From Tribonema minus (taxonomy: Eukaryota; Sar; Xanthophyceae; Tribonematales; Tribonemataceae), in the NCBI GenBank assembly GCA_017506865.1, contig JAFCMP010000024.1, positions 124,001 to 188,000 of the forward strand: DNA of 64,000 nucleotides. The letters are read 5' to 3'. Position numbers and translations under genes: made by a program. Of the stretch, positions 52,480 through 63,880 are shown in pieces. The notes under the pieces were generated by a model. It was not told where the DNA came from. It made no database searches and saw only the letters and a program-made list of their open reading frames with translations. Positions within the stretch are counted from its first letter, which is position 1, and each line of letters starts with the position of its first letter.

Positions 52480-54065
52480 TTTGCAAATGCCCTCGAGGGA
52501 CGCAGCTTGGGAACTCCAGCGTATGCCTTCCCCTTGACCACAAAGACAAGAGCGGGTGCTGCTGCGCAAAGCTGATTGCTGAAGATCGGTGGATTCTGGG
52601 AGGCCTGTACGCTGGCGTTGTTGGCGTGTTGTTGGCGGCGATTTCCTGTTTCTCTCGAGGAGCTTGACCCTGAGCGATCGGTTGTACCCTGATCAGTTGT
52701 CCCCCATGTTTGAAGTTCATTCAACAAAGAGTTTTTTTTGTTTGATCATCATTTTGTGCAAACTGCAATCAACAAATGAAGAATTCTTACTTTATATTTC
52801 AAGGGAAAGCGGGGAGATACGGTTGCAGTGAGTAAAGGAGGGGGGGCTGCTCCGAGCAGAACCTGCAGTCTCAAATGAGGTGTCTGCTCTTGCAACAATT
52901 CAGTCACGCTGAAGTGTAAGCCTCGCTTGCAGCCATGATTGATGTGTGAGGGCGGATTGACTTCAAAGTGAGTGTGCTTGAATAGGGTAGGTAGGCTGAT
53001 ATTGCACATGACGTTGTCCTATGGCATTCTGTCATATTGAACGTGACAACACAGGCCAAGCAACCACATACACGAGACCGTTGAATTGGCCAAACGAGAA
53101 ACTGTTGAACATTCAGAAAAAAACACAGTTGTCGCAAATACCATGCAGCTTCGCTGAGATGCAACAGCATCACAGGTCACATCATAAATGGTTATGCACA
53201 ATAAGCCTGGCTTCAGCTCCGACAGCCCGCGCTTGTGCGCAAATCTTGACACCTGGCCAGCTTTTAAAATCGCAGCTCTGCCACCGCAGCCGCAGCCGAC
53301 GCTGAGCACTGCCTCGGCTCACCAACAATGTCTGTCCTCAACATCCTGCTCCGAGCTTTTGAACCCTGCGAATCGGTTTGTACCCTGAGCCAACCGGTCC
53401 TTCGAGTAGTTGAAGTTCGTTGATACTGAAATGAAGATACTTCACATTTGATTGATGTCAAGGGGAAGGCGGGAAAGACGGTTGTAGTGAGTAAAGGAGG
53501 GGGCTGCCCTGAGCACAACCTGCAGTCTCACATGAGATGTCTCCTTTTGCAACAGGTCTGTCACGCTGAAGCGTGAGCCTCGCTTGTAATCATGATTGAT
53601 GTGTGGGGGCGGATTGACTTCAGGCGAAGTTTGCTTGAGTAGGGTAGGTAGGTCAACGTTGCACATGACGTTGTCTTGTGGGCCATGACATTTTGTCAGT
53701 TTGCACGTGACGATGCAGGGCAAGCAACCAGAGACACAGACCCCCTGGCAAAAAAGAGAAAATGTTGAACATTCAGAAAAACACAGCGTTGTCGCATGTA
53801 CCATGCAGCTTCGCTGGCATGCAACAGTACCACAGGCCACATCCTAACTCGTTACGCAACAATAAACCTGGCTTCAGCTCCGACAGCCCGCGCTTACGCG
53901 CCATCTTGACACCTGGCCAGCTCTGAAAAGGCCTCGCTACCACCGCATTCGCAGCCCACGCCGAACGTTGACTCTCCTCCTCCTCAACTGACCAACATGG
54001 TCTGTCCTCAACAACTTGCAAGAGATCAACTTTGAGCCAGCATCATCGGCAGCCTCTGCAGCAGC
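52480..54065. other. Intergenic region containing a 660-bp tandem duplication
   Basis: Between the start of the coiled-coil gene (52479) and the stop of the p25-alpha gene (54066). Two diverged copies, about 52795-53375 and 53455-54035, share AGGAGGGGGCTGC, AACCTGCAGTCTCA, GATTGATGTGTG, TAGGGTAGGTAGG, GGCTTCAGCTCCGACAGCCC and GTCTGTCCTCAAC. No intact gene; minus-strand frames share GLSELKPGLL in both copies, so a small decayed ORF is possible. Confidence 0.75.
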
Positions 54066-54209
54066 TCAACGCTCATGGTGCTGCTGCTGCTGCTGCTGCT
54101 GCTGCGACTGCGCGAGCCGGTGCAGCGCGCTGGTCATCAGCCACGGTTCCGCACGCGCGCCGGCGCTCGCCATCGCCGCCGCCGGTGCCGGCGCTGAGCG
54201 CTGCTGCTG

Positions 54210-54250
<41 letters not shown>

Positions 54251-57200
54251 GATGGTGCTGCTGCTGCTGCTGCTGCCGATGCTGCTGCTGCGCCGCACCA
54301 TTCGCGTGCGCCGCCGCCGTCGCTGCCGCCGCCTCTCCCGCGGCGCTTTCGCACGAGCGCAGCGGCAGCGTGCCCTTCCCGCCCTTCAACGTACACGCCC
54401 CCGTCTCACCCCGCAAACCACGAGGCACCGCGGTGTCATCACCCTCGACTGCGGTGTCATCGCTCTCAAAGAACTCTCGCAGCGGCGGCAGCGGCACGGT
54501 AACTGCGGGCGCGTCCGGCGCGCTCAGCAGCCGCCGCAGCATGTCGCGGCCGCGGTGGGGGGCGTCTAGGGGGTTTTCGTCGGGGGACAGGTGGCCCCCG
54601 CCGAGGAGGGGGTTTGGGGGTTCGTCCGAGCGCTGCCACAGGGCCAGCAGGCAGTCGCTGAGCATCGCCGCGCCCTTGAGGAGCGCGGCGCTGCGGCGGG
54701 GGGGACAGGGGGGGGCGCGGTGGGTGGTCATCAGTGTTGTCTTGTGCTCACGTTGTAAATGGGGTGTCGTGCTAATGTTGTTGAACAGTCTTTGCTCACA
54801 ACAGTGAGGCAACCACGTTGTTGGAAGGGGTAAAAGTAGCAGCGCTGCGGCTGCGGCAACAGGGGGCGGGATGCGGTGGACTGGGAGGTTTGGTTGCTCT
54901 GCTCATGCCGTGAGTTGCAGTAGCTGATGGCGCTGAGCCGTCCACTTTATTTCTTCAACAGCAGTGTTCGATGGATGAGAGTCGCGCTTGAGCACTCATG
55001 TTCTTGAGCAAGGTTCATCAAGCGGGAGCCGCTGCTCAATGCGATGCCGCAGTGTACACAGTTCGCGCGCACACAGGCACTTGCGCGTCCGACGCAACGG
55101 AGGTGCTGAGGTTCAGAGGCGCGCCACTGCAGGCGCAAGAGGATAGTGTACACGATTTCGAGGGCTTCAACTGCTTCGAAGTACTAGGGATTGGACCTCA
55201 GGATGATATACGCCCGCTGCAAGAATACACAGGATGATCAATGCCTCGATACACTGTTGTCAAGTTCCTTCGCGGATTCCCACAATAATATTGCTTCTGC
55301 ACTGGAAGTGCTCTAAATGTGTGCTTCGGCCAAGTACAGTACTTCTGGCATGTAGTGCGCTGTGAGACGTGCCATCCGGGGCAATCCAGCGCCGCAGCGA
55401 TTGCGGATCACCGCTGCCGGCGTTACCCCTATTGAAGTTCGCCACGCCCTCGTGCACTACAGCGTCTGTCCAACAGCACAGAACCACAACGCCAAGTCTT
55501 CGTGCGGCACACACACACACACGCGCGCGAGGGCAGGCACCGATCATGCCGAGCGCTGCTGCATTTGACGACGACCGTGCTCAAACTTCAACTTGAAGTC
55601 ATGATGCAAGTGGCGCACCAGTGATCGCCGCTGCCACCGGCCGCGGCGCTGCTGCGCAGGCTGCGCGTGAGCGCGCCGCACATATGGCCCAGCAGGGCCT
55701 GCACCTGATGCGCGATACGCGGTGCGCTGCCACCAGCGCTGCCGTCATCAGTGCTCAGGCCATGTGAGGCACCTGGCGCCACTGCGGGGGAACATTGCAA
55801 GTGAGCGTATGCCGGCGCACGGGAACTTCATAAATGCAAGGCCGTGAGTCAGTGAAGCAAGGGTATTTGAGGCACCAGGCGCCACTGAGGGGGGCCGGCG
55901 CGCATGATTTCGCGCAAGGCCGTGGCCTGCACCTGATGCGCGATGCGTGGAGCGCTGCTGCCGTCGCTGCTGCCGTCCTCAAGTACTCAGGCCATTTCAG
56001 GCACCAGGCGGCGCCACTGCGTGGGACCGTTGCACATGAACTTATGCCGCGAGCACATTTTGTTATGCCAGGCCGTCAGCCAGTGATGCGAGGCTATTTG
56101 AGGCACCAGGCGCCACTGAGGGGGGCCGGCGCACATGATTTCGCGCAAGGCCGTGGCCTGCACCTGATGCGCGATTGCGCGGATTGCTGCTGCCGCTGCT
56201 GTTGGTGCTGCCGTCCTCAGTACTCAGGCCGTTTGAGGCACCAGGCGGCGCCACTGCGGGGCACCATCGTATGTGAGTTTGTGCCGGGCGCATGGGATTT
56301 GATGCAAGGCCGTGAGTCATTGAGCTCTCTTCCTAAAACATGTGCTCAAAAACATACATTTTTAAACATACAAAAGCTGAGCACTGTCTTGCAATCCTGC
56401 TGACCTGGGCAAGATGGCGGACTCTTGAAGCCGTACATGCAGTGTGTGCTTCAAAGTAAGCTACTCTGAAGAACTTGCCTATACTATATGTAGTGGTGGT
56501 TTGCTTCTGCAGCATCCACAAGCATTTACACATGGGGTATCTGGCATTGCGTCCTAATAGCAGTTGAAGTACATGCAACAGGGCTGCTCGACCTTCGGTC
56601 CGCTGCTCGACCTTCGGTCCAATCTCGTTGACGCAGCGCCGCGCTGAAACCTTTTTGGCAAGGCAATTACATGCATATGGCAGTCGCTTCTGAAGTATTC
56701 TCAACAAGTACCCCTATTTGCACATGGGGTATCCAGAAATGCAACCTGCAAGCAATTGAAGTACATGCACAGGCCTGCCTCACCTGTTGCGCCGAGTCTC
56801 GCTGACGCAGAGCGGCGCTGCTTATTGTCAACAATGAATACTGGCATATAGTTGCTTGTGAAGCCTCACTGCATTTACAAGTGTTTGCACACGGGTATAT
56901 GGATGTGCGTACCTCAAGCACTTGAAAAACGTGTGTATAGGTCTGCTCACCAGTCGCGCCGAGTTTTGCTGACGCAGCGCCGCGCTGCTTGTCATCGACG
57001 ACGACTGCACACCGCACCAGCACCTCCCACACCTCTGCACAGGTACATTGTAGGCAGCACTGTCACTGATTACAAAAATAGTCAACTGGGGGATCCCATA
57101 GTTCACAAATATCCTGGCAGTGCAAAATGCATACAGACTGAGCAGCATTTGATCTGGCTACGGGTGATGCAGCACCTCCCGAACATCTGCATGGACACAG

Positions 57201-59700
57201 CGCACGCAGCACTGTCGGATATTACAATATTTATTGAGTATTTCACCTCTGCGCAGGTGCAGCAACAGCATGGCCTTCATCAAAGAATCACACTCATGCT
57301 TTGAGTCTGCCTCACAAGTATATATGACATCATTTCCGGAGATCGAAAGAAGCTCTATGCTGATAATTTACGCAGAAATGGGGTACATACAACACAGGCA
57401 GCACTCTCGCTGTAGAAAAGTTACTCAGGCTCAAGTAGTTTTCTCACAAGTATCCAAGTGTTAGTATCCTGGCAGCATCAAACGCGCAATGAGCACATTT
57501 CTGGGAAAGGTATGAAAAAAAACCTCACATTCGAAAAATGCTGACCTTTTCGTGCCCATCTGTCCCTTCAAACAGCTTGTTCCGCAAAATGCAGCCATGG
57601 CTGACTGTTCAGAATGTATTGCAGCGCGCCAACAGGCCTTTGCATTCTGTGCACGCATTCATGGACACCAGATACCAGCGGTTTCGCGCGCGCCGCGCCG
57701 CGTGGCCATTTGCTGAGCGCTGCCATTTCAGAATTAAACAGCTTCTAGAAGAAGCCTGGTGTTAAAGTAGCAATTCGATTGAATAAATTAAAGAAGAAAT
57801 ACCTTTTCAAGTGAGAAAGGCATCACACCCTGTGCTGACAAACGGCGACGCAGCGCTGCCCCCTTGTGAAGCAGTATAGCAGCTGACACGGTGGCGCACT
57901 GTATTCCCACGTGTCTCAGCCAGTCAATGACAATTTGCTCGCCTCTTAACCCTAACCCTAAGTAGCGTCTCAGACAGCCAGATGCATATGCATACTTGTA
58001 CGATTACAGCATTGAAAAAAGGCCACGTCTGCAAGCAGAAGTATGTGCTTTGCACTATACGAAGCACGGGGCCCCTTATTTACAGCAGTGTGGCTTCAAC
58101 AATCGTGGAAAGTCGTACCTTTGAGCGACAGCGGCTTCATGGCGATCTCGCCGAAATCTTGTGGAGCATATTTACGGCAGTGTGGCTTCAACAATTGTGG
58201 AGAGTCGTACCTTCCAGCGACAGCGGCTTCATGACGATTTCGCCAAAATCTTGCTGAGCATCGCTGCCGCAGTCGCGCGTGAGGCACCTTACATAGGCAT
58301 CCGCAAGCTCCACCACTGATAGGAGGCCCCCATCGGTGAGACCTGCGTCACTGGTAGGGGGGGAAATGTCATGAAGGGGGGGGGGGGGGGGGGGCTTCAA
58401 CAATCAGTCTACGCAGCGTTGCACTCAGTGATCACCAGTGCACAGGTCACTCGTTTTTGACAGTGATCACCAGCGCGACAATGAACGAACAGCGGAGAAG
58501 TGGAAGCAGCGGAGGGCAAAACCTCAACAATCCGTCTATGCGGCGTTGCCCTCCGTAATCACCGGTGCGCCAAAGAACGAAGGCGCACTGGTCGCTTGTT
58601 TGACAGTGACCACCAGTGCGACAAAGAATGAAGGCGCACAGGTCACTCAAACGAGCTCCATCACAGGAAGGAGGCCACCGTCGGTGAGACCTGCGTCACT
58701 GCGTGGGCGGAGAAGTTGAAGTTAGGGGGGGGGGGGGGTGCGGAGGGCAAAAGTTCAACAATCCGTCTACGCAGCGCAGCACTCAGTGATCACCAGTGCA
58801 CAGGTCAATCGATTTTGGCAGTGATCACCAGTGCGACAAAGAACGAACGGCGGAGAAGTTGAAGCAGGGGGGGTGCGGACTGCAAAACTTCAACAATCCG
58901 TCTGCGCAGCGTTGCACTCAGTGTTCACCAGTGCACAGGTCACTCTTTTTGACAGTGATCACCAGCGCGACAAAGAACGGACAGCGGAGAAGTTGAAGCA
59001 GGGGGGGTGCGGAGGGCAAAACTTCAACAATCCGTCTGCGCAGCGTTGCACTCAGTGTTCACCAGCGCACAGGTCACTCGATTTTGCCAGTGATCACCAG
59101 TGCGACAGAGACGGAAGGTGCACAGGTCACTCAAACGAGCTCCGCCACTGACAGGAGGCCACCGTAGGTGAGACCAGCATCACTGGTCGGACGGGAAATG
59201 TTGTAGCAGAGGGAACGGGCAAAACTTCAACTATCAGCAACCTTGTATTATTAGTCAATAAAGTTTACGCAGCGTTGTACATATCCACACATATCATCAG
59301 TTAACAAAGTCTACGCAGCGCTGTACATATATATAGACTGTATATATAGAAGTATACGACAGTCAGAATCTAGTGGGAGGGGAAGATCCTATTTTGCGAT
59401 TTCGCTCAGAAGTGATCGTCAAAGCATATTGAGAGACCTTCAAGTTGTCACAAGATGCATGTAGATTTTAATAGCAAGCTTGACATCACCCACTGGGCTT
59501 CGTCACGCCCTAGGCGAGAATTCATGACATGTGGAAGTACAAGTTCAACTACTTGATGCGGAAAGCAGTGTGACGTAGGACAGCATTCCACCATGTGGCC
59601 AATCTGGCTACACACCTGGCAAAGCTCAGCAGCGACTCGTAGCTCATGCAGTCCGCCATGCTGCATGGCTCAGGAGGTAAAAGCAGCAGCAGCAGCGGCG

Positions 59701-59740
<40 letters not shown>

Positions 59741-62700
59741 ACCATGTGAGCAGGAGTGGTGGTGTTGTAGCCTATTAAGCACGATGAGGAAGCCTCATTG
59801 CTCAGCTGTGATCAGTACACGTAAAGCTCTCACAAAGGTAACAGAGACGGGCAGTGCAAGTCGTTGTGTGACTCACTGAGCCGCCACCAAGTCTGGCAGA
59901 CATCAGAACTTGCACGGGGACTTTGAGCATCGCCAGCAGCACAGGCAGGGTTAGGGTTAGGGCTGGCAGCCATAGACTTTCATGACCAGCGTGACGCGCA
60001 ATATTGCCACAATGCACACCACTAAATGCGACGCGGACAACTCACTGAGCACTGTTGTAGCATGAATACGGTAGGTATGCATGCGGCGCGCACCTGCCAC
60101 TGCTCAGCGCACCCGCCTGCCGCCGCGGCCGCCGCGCACCCACACACACACGAACTCGCCGACACACACACACAGAGCCCTGCTGCAGCATCTACAATAA
60201 GCGGCACTGCGGAGAACACGTACTCGGCGCACACAGACGCCCTTGCCGCCGCTGCCTTTAGTGCCCGCCGACATCAGGAGCGCGACTCCAGCTGGCATTT
60301 AGGTGTCAATTGCTTCGCCAACAGCCTTGCTGCTGACACCGTGCGGCTAACTGGGTCAGGGGACCATTACCATCGACCTACACCGATGCCTGACCCCGCT
60401 TTTTTTCCTACTCCTCATCCCAATCCTAAGTCTAACCCTAGCCCAAACCCAAACCCTAACCCTAACTGCAACCCTCATTGTGAGCGCGCACCTGCTGAAC
60501 GCGCGCGCCCGCCGCCGCCGCTGCGTTGACAGCGTGCTCCCTGACGACCCCAAGCATGCTATTCCAAACTTCAACCCTAATTGCAACCCTAATTACAATC
60601 GCGCACCTGCTCAGCGCGCGCGCCCGCCGCTGCCGCTGCGTCGACAGCGTGCTCCCCGATGACACCGAGCACGCGCTGCTGGCTGCCACTTCCGGACTCC
60701 CCGGCTCCCCTCCCTCCCCCCCCCTCTCATCATCACCCCCCCCCGCCCCCCCCCCCTGCCCCCCCGCCCCCCCCTCTGTATCTATCCACCGAGCGCCGCC
60801 GCCGCGCCCCCCGGCCCTAGCGCTAGGGTTCGCCGTGGCACGCCCCCTGCCGCCCCCCCCGTCCCCCTGCCCCCCCCCGCCCCCGCCCCCCGCGTTGGCG
60901 TAGCAACGGAAGAGCTCGGTGAGGGCGGGGCGCACGCGCGCGCTGAGCACTGCCAAATCGGGATCTAATAGGGGGGGCGCGCGGCGGCGGCGGCGGCGGC
61001 GCGCCAGCGGCAGCACGGCGTCCATGAGGAGCTGCTGGAACGCCGCGTCCGCAGCGGCGGCGGCGGCGGCAGCGGCTGCGCGGCAGTACAGCTTGCGCGA
61101 CATCTGAGGGGGGGAGACGGTAGCAGGAATGCGTGAAGGCGGGGCATGCACCGGCAAGCGCCTGACGGGAACTGGGATGTCGGGAATTTGTGCGTTTGTG
61201 CGAGAGACTTGCTTCTACACAGCAGTGCTCAGTTGAGTAAGGCTGGCGAAAAGCAGCGCTCAGGCCAGAGTGGCTCGCCAAAAGCAGCGCAGCGTGGACA
61301 TCCGGCGCCCGTGACATTTGGGCTAAGAATAGCTCATGCAGCCGGCACGGTGAGCTCCGCCGGCAATCGTCCCCCTTCAACCTCAGCTGCACCCGTTTTG
61401 TTGCTTGCGGCAGCTTCGTGAACTGTTGCCTGATGCTGCACAGTATCATGACAGACATCAAGGTGACGGAAGCGTGAACAACCGGCGCGAGTCACGCACT
61501 GCAAGGACTGTGTTCATGGTAGTCAAGTCTGCCAGCAAGGGTACCCGCCGAAGTCAAGCCTGCCAGCAAGGGCACCCGCCGAAGCTGTCCGTGCGCAATA
61601 GCAGTGACCACACAAACAGCTTCAACGCTTCCTCGACTTCAACAAACTTGCACTCACTCACCTCCAGCAGCAGGTCCAGAAACTCGTTGTACGACAGCCG
61701 CGCGTGCTGCGCCGCCGCCACGCGCCCCCGCCCCCTCTGCCCCCCCTCCGCCCCCCTCCCTCCCCAACTGCGCGACCGCCGACTCCCCCCCCCAGCCCCA
61801 CTGGCAGCACCGCCGCTGCCGCCTGCAAACGGTGGCGGCGGTGGCGGACTGCGCGCCGCCGCGCGCCGCTTGCGGACGACGGCAGCAAATGCGAGGTGCA
61901 CATCCGCGGTGCTCAGGACGCGCTGCGCGACAGCAGCGCTCAGATGCGGTTGCGCGGCGGTGCTCAACGTGCGCTGCTGCTGCTGCTGCGGCGGCGCCGT
62001 GTCGGCGGCGGCAGCTGTGTCCAGCAGCTGGCAGTCCTTGGTGAGGCGCAGCAGCGGCGTGCCCTGAGGATGGCGGCAAGGTTGTGGCAGCGTTGAAGGT
62101 TAGTGTAGTCGCATTTGTGAGCAGAATTCAATCATCTTGAGAGTGTGCGGCCTTGAAGTTTGGCTGATCACCTACTCATTTCTCAATGCGTAATGCGGCA
62201 GGCGCCAGTCGGCGCAATCAGGCAATCATTTGTTTGGCAGCAAATGGCAGCGTTGAAGATTTGTTGCGCTTGTGCGCTGATTTAAATTTAAATTGCTTAA
62301 ATCACTTCAAATCTGCTTGCTCAGGCAAACCTTGAGCAACAGCTTTCAAAGATAATCAGCACTTCTCATGGCAACAGCCGCAAACGGCGGCCAGAATTTT
62401 CTTCAAATAGGGCGTTGTTGTTGCTTGGGCGTGGGCCGTCAGCAGCTCTCTGACCTGCGGAGCTGCTGATCTGGAGCACATCATGTTTTGCAACAGGGTC
62501 GCCTTTTTATTATTGTGGAGCAAAAGGAAACGCATTAACACTGTCGTCGTCGTGAACCAGGCTAAACAAAAAGACTACATAGAGCGCCGCGCGCACACGT
62601 TGAGCACTGTCAATGAGTGCAGAGTCAGAGTCGGGTCTTGTGGGTCACCTGGGCATGCGTATCACGTGGTCATAAAGTGCCCTGAGGAGTCTCGTTGAAT

Positions 62701-63880
62701 TGTCTCAGTTGTTTGCTGCTTGTAGGCGAGGGACCCTTCAGGGCGCGAGCCTTCTTAAGTATTTTGGCGCGCGCGCGATTCTCCACACTACCGATGCACC
62801 TGCGTGATGCCACGCTTGCTGATTTTTGCGAGCGGGTATGCGTACGTGCGTACCGCTACAACCGTTCGCCAATCAGCGCGCTGGGGTCGAGTTGCCGCTC
62901 CCCAGCGGGACACCTGGAAGCCTCCAGCTTATTCTGAAGCTGGCTCTCCAGCGCGTGGGATGTTGCTGCAGAGGCAGCGCTGAGCGCGTGCAGCGTATTG
63001 ACACTTGGCACGTGTCGTGCTGCAGTCTCAAGCCTGCGGCCACGCTCCACGGCCTGCCTGCAGGGCGCTCTCATCAAGGTCCCTTTCTCCCAGGAAGTGA
63101 AGTTGTGCGTAACGGCTTTGAAGTTGCTGCGAAGTGAATTTTTCGCGTCGTGGTGCTGTTGGATTTGCTTGACGTAGAAATAACACCGTCTCACAGGAAG
63201 GCAGATGCTCGCAACATGTACGTACTTTGATGCTCAAAGATTTATTGCAAAGAACCTTTTGCGCACGTTCAAAAAACCTTTGCTGAGGTGGGAGCGATGG
63301 TCTCTGACCCGCTTTGAGCGCAGCTTACCCCTTTGCTAGCCTCCTCTACACCATGGGTATGGGTCCCTCGCCCCCTACCTACGGAGGATTGAGGGAGGGC
63401 CTTCCTTGTCAAAACATTTGCTGTTGTTGGTGCGTCATTTCGCGCAACAGAGACACCACCTTGTTATTACGCGCCTGCACACGCCAGCAGCCTGTGTCTG
63501 CGTGCCTGCACACTGCAGAGTCTGCTGCTTGCAGGTAGTACACGGAGGTATATGATAAGCAAACCTGTTCGACGAGTCATTAGACCAGAACCTCGACCGC
63601 ATGCATAGGACTTTGTCGCCGTGTTCTTGACATGACTATACTAAAAACCTATTGCCCATATGGCGTTACTGCTACCGAATACAATCAACAATTACCAGCA
63701 GAGCGAGAAACAAACAAGCCTCGCTGCAGCAAACTATTGCCTCACCGAGAGGTGAAGTGGGTGCAGTGGGTTTCCGTGTATGGTGTAGAAGGTGAATATG
63801 TGCCACAGCTCCTGCTCCACCTCACGACCAGCATCGCTACCGCCTGCACCTTCCTCCACCACCACCTCCCTCTCCTCCAT
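54066..63880 (-). CDS. p25-alpha (TPPP-like) domain protein with poly-Gln C-terminus
   Basis: Exons: 63880-63746, 62063-61662, 61103-60607, probably about 60251-60094 and 59668-59616, then 58350-58211, 57034-56951, 55781-55619 and 54690-54066 (TGA). The first three and last four join in phase; the two middle exons are uncertain. Exons 1-2 match a p25-alpha domain: EQELWHIFTFYTIHGNPLHP, LLRLTKDCQLLD, VLSTADVHLAFAAV and LSYNEFLDLLLE, then SRKLY at the start of exon 3. A Pro/Gly-rich insert splits the domain between AFAAVVRKR and HARLSYNEF. Exon 3 has a long Gly-rich low-complexity run. Later exons are helical (VVELADAYVRCLTRDC, VWEVLVRCAVVVDD, IAHQVQALLGHM). The last exon ends in poly-Gln. p25-alpha proteins bind or bundle microtubules and are associated with cilia. 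I infer a flagellar or microtubule role. Total about 750 aa. Confidence 0.82.
55786..56310 (-). repeat. Four decayed acceptor-side copies of the 55619-55781 exon
   Basis: Read on plus, GGCACCAGGC(GG)CGCCACTG, CGCAAGGCCGTGGCCTGCAC and CTGATGCGCGAT recur with copy starts near 55862, 55998, 56100 and 56238 (true edge about 55768-55781). Spacing is about 95-140 bp, with pairs of near-identical copies (55860-55940 and 56093-56175) that suggest higher-order duplication. Confidence 0.9.
56585..56830 (-). repeat. Two decayed donor-side copies of the 56951-57034 exon
   Basis: The exon end (plus: GCTCACCAGTCGCGCCGAGT, TTTGCTGACGCAGCGCCGCG) recurs at about 56778-56826 (CTCACCTGTTGCGCCGAGTC) and 56588-56645 (diverged, itself doubled as GCTCGACCTTCGGTCC twice). 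Confidence 0.88.
57165..57265 (-). repeat. Decayed acceptor-side copies of the 56951-57034 exon
   Basis: CAGCACCTCCC(A/G)(A/C)AC(A/C)TCTGCA (about 57170-57195) and CACCTCTGCGCAGGTGCAGC (about 57243-57262) resemble the true exon entry at 57020-57040. Confidence 0.65.
58085..58150 (-). repeat. Decayed donor-side copy of the 58211-58350 exon
   Basis: Plus-strand GTGGCTTCAACAAT(C/T)GTGGA, GAGCGACAGCGGCTTCATGG and CGATCTCGCCGAAATCTTG repeat the exon's last about 50 bases and following intron, 93 bp away. Confidence 0.9.
58385..59235 (-). repeat. Tandem repeats upstream of the 58211-58350 exon, including two acceptor copies
   Basis: A unit of about 120-200 bp (CTTCAACAATCCGTCT(A/G)(C/T)GC, GTGATCACCAG(T/C)GC, ACAAAGAACG, GGCGGAGAAGTTGAAGCAGG) recurs about five times. 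Two units contain the exon entry (CTCCATCACAGGAAGGAGGC near 58648 and CTCCGCCACTGACAGGAGGC near 59138, each with GGTGAGACC(T/A)GC). A G-run lies at 58378-58393. Confidence 0.85.
59680..59745. repeat. CAG/CTG microsatellite in the p25-alpha gene
   Basis: AGCAGCAGCAGCGGCGGCAG and following AGC repeats sit immediately upstream (transcript sense) of the candidate exon at 59616-59668, forming a CTG-rich pyrimidine-containing tract before its acceptor. Confidence 0.8.
60418..60476. repeat. Telomere-like CCCTAA tract in the p25-alpha gene
   Basis: CCCAATCCTAAGTCTAACCC then AAACCCTAACCCTAACTGC; a degenerate C-rich tract on plus, so G-rich in the transcript. Confidence 0.8.
60480..60548 (-). repeat. 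Decayed donor-side copy of the 60607-61103 exon
   Basis: Plus-strand GCGCGCACCTGCTGAACGCG, CCGCCGCTGCGTTGACAGCG, TGCTCCCTGACGAC repeats the exon's last about 60 bases plus donor, 125 bp downstream in transcript sense. It is followed by a CCCTAA tract (60420-60475). Confidence 0.9.
63275..63420. repeat. Diverged copy of the sigma/ankyrin promoter block
   Basis: TCTGACCCGCTTTGAGCGCA, GCTAGCCTCC, CCCTCGCCCCCTACC and GGAGGGCCTTCC match, in the same order and orientation, 28490-28575 (and inverted 38065-38150). Here it lies in intron 1 of the p25-alpha gene, so it is more likely a dispersed repeat than a promoter. Confidence 0.6.

Noticed and set aside
54016-54807. 263-aa plus-strand Cys/Ser-rich ORF
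   Set aside because: Antisense reading of the CAG-rich last exon of the p25-alpha gene; the Cys runs come from TGC repeats.
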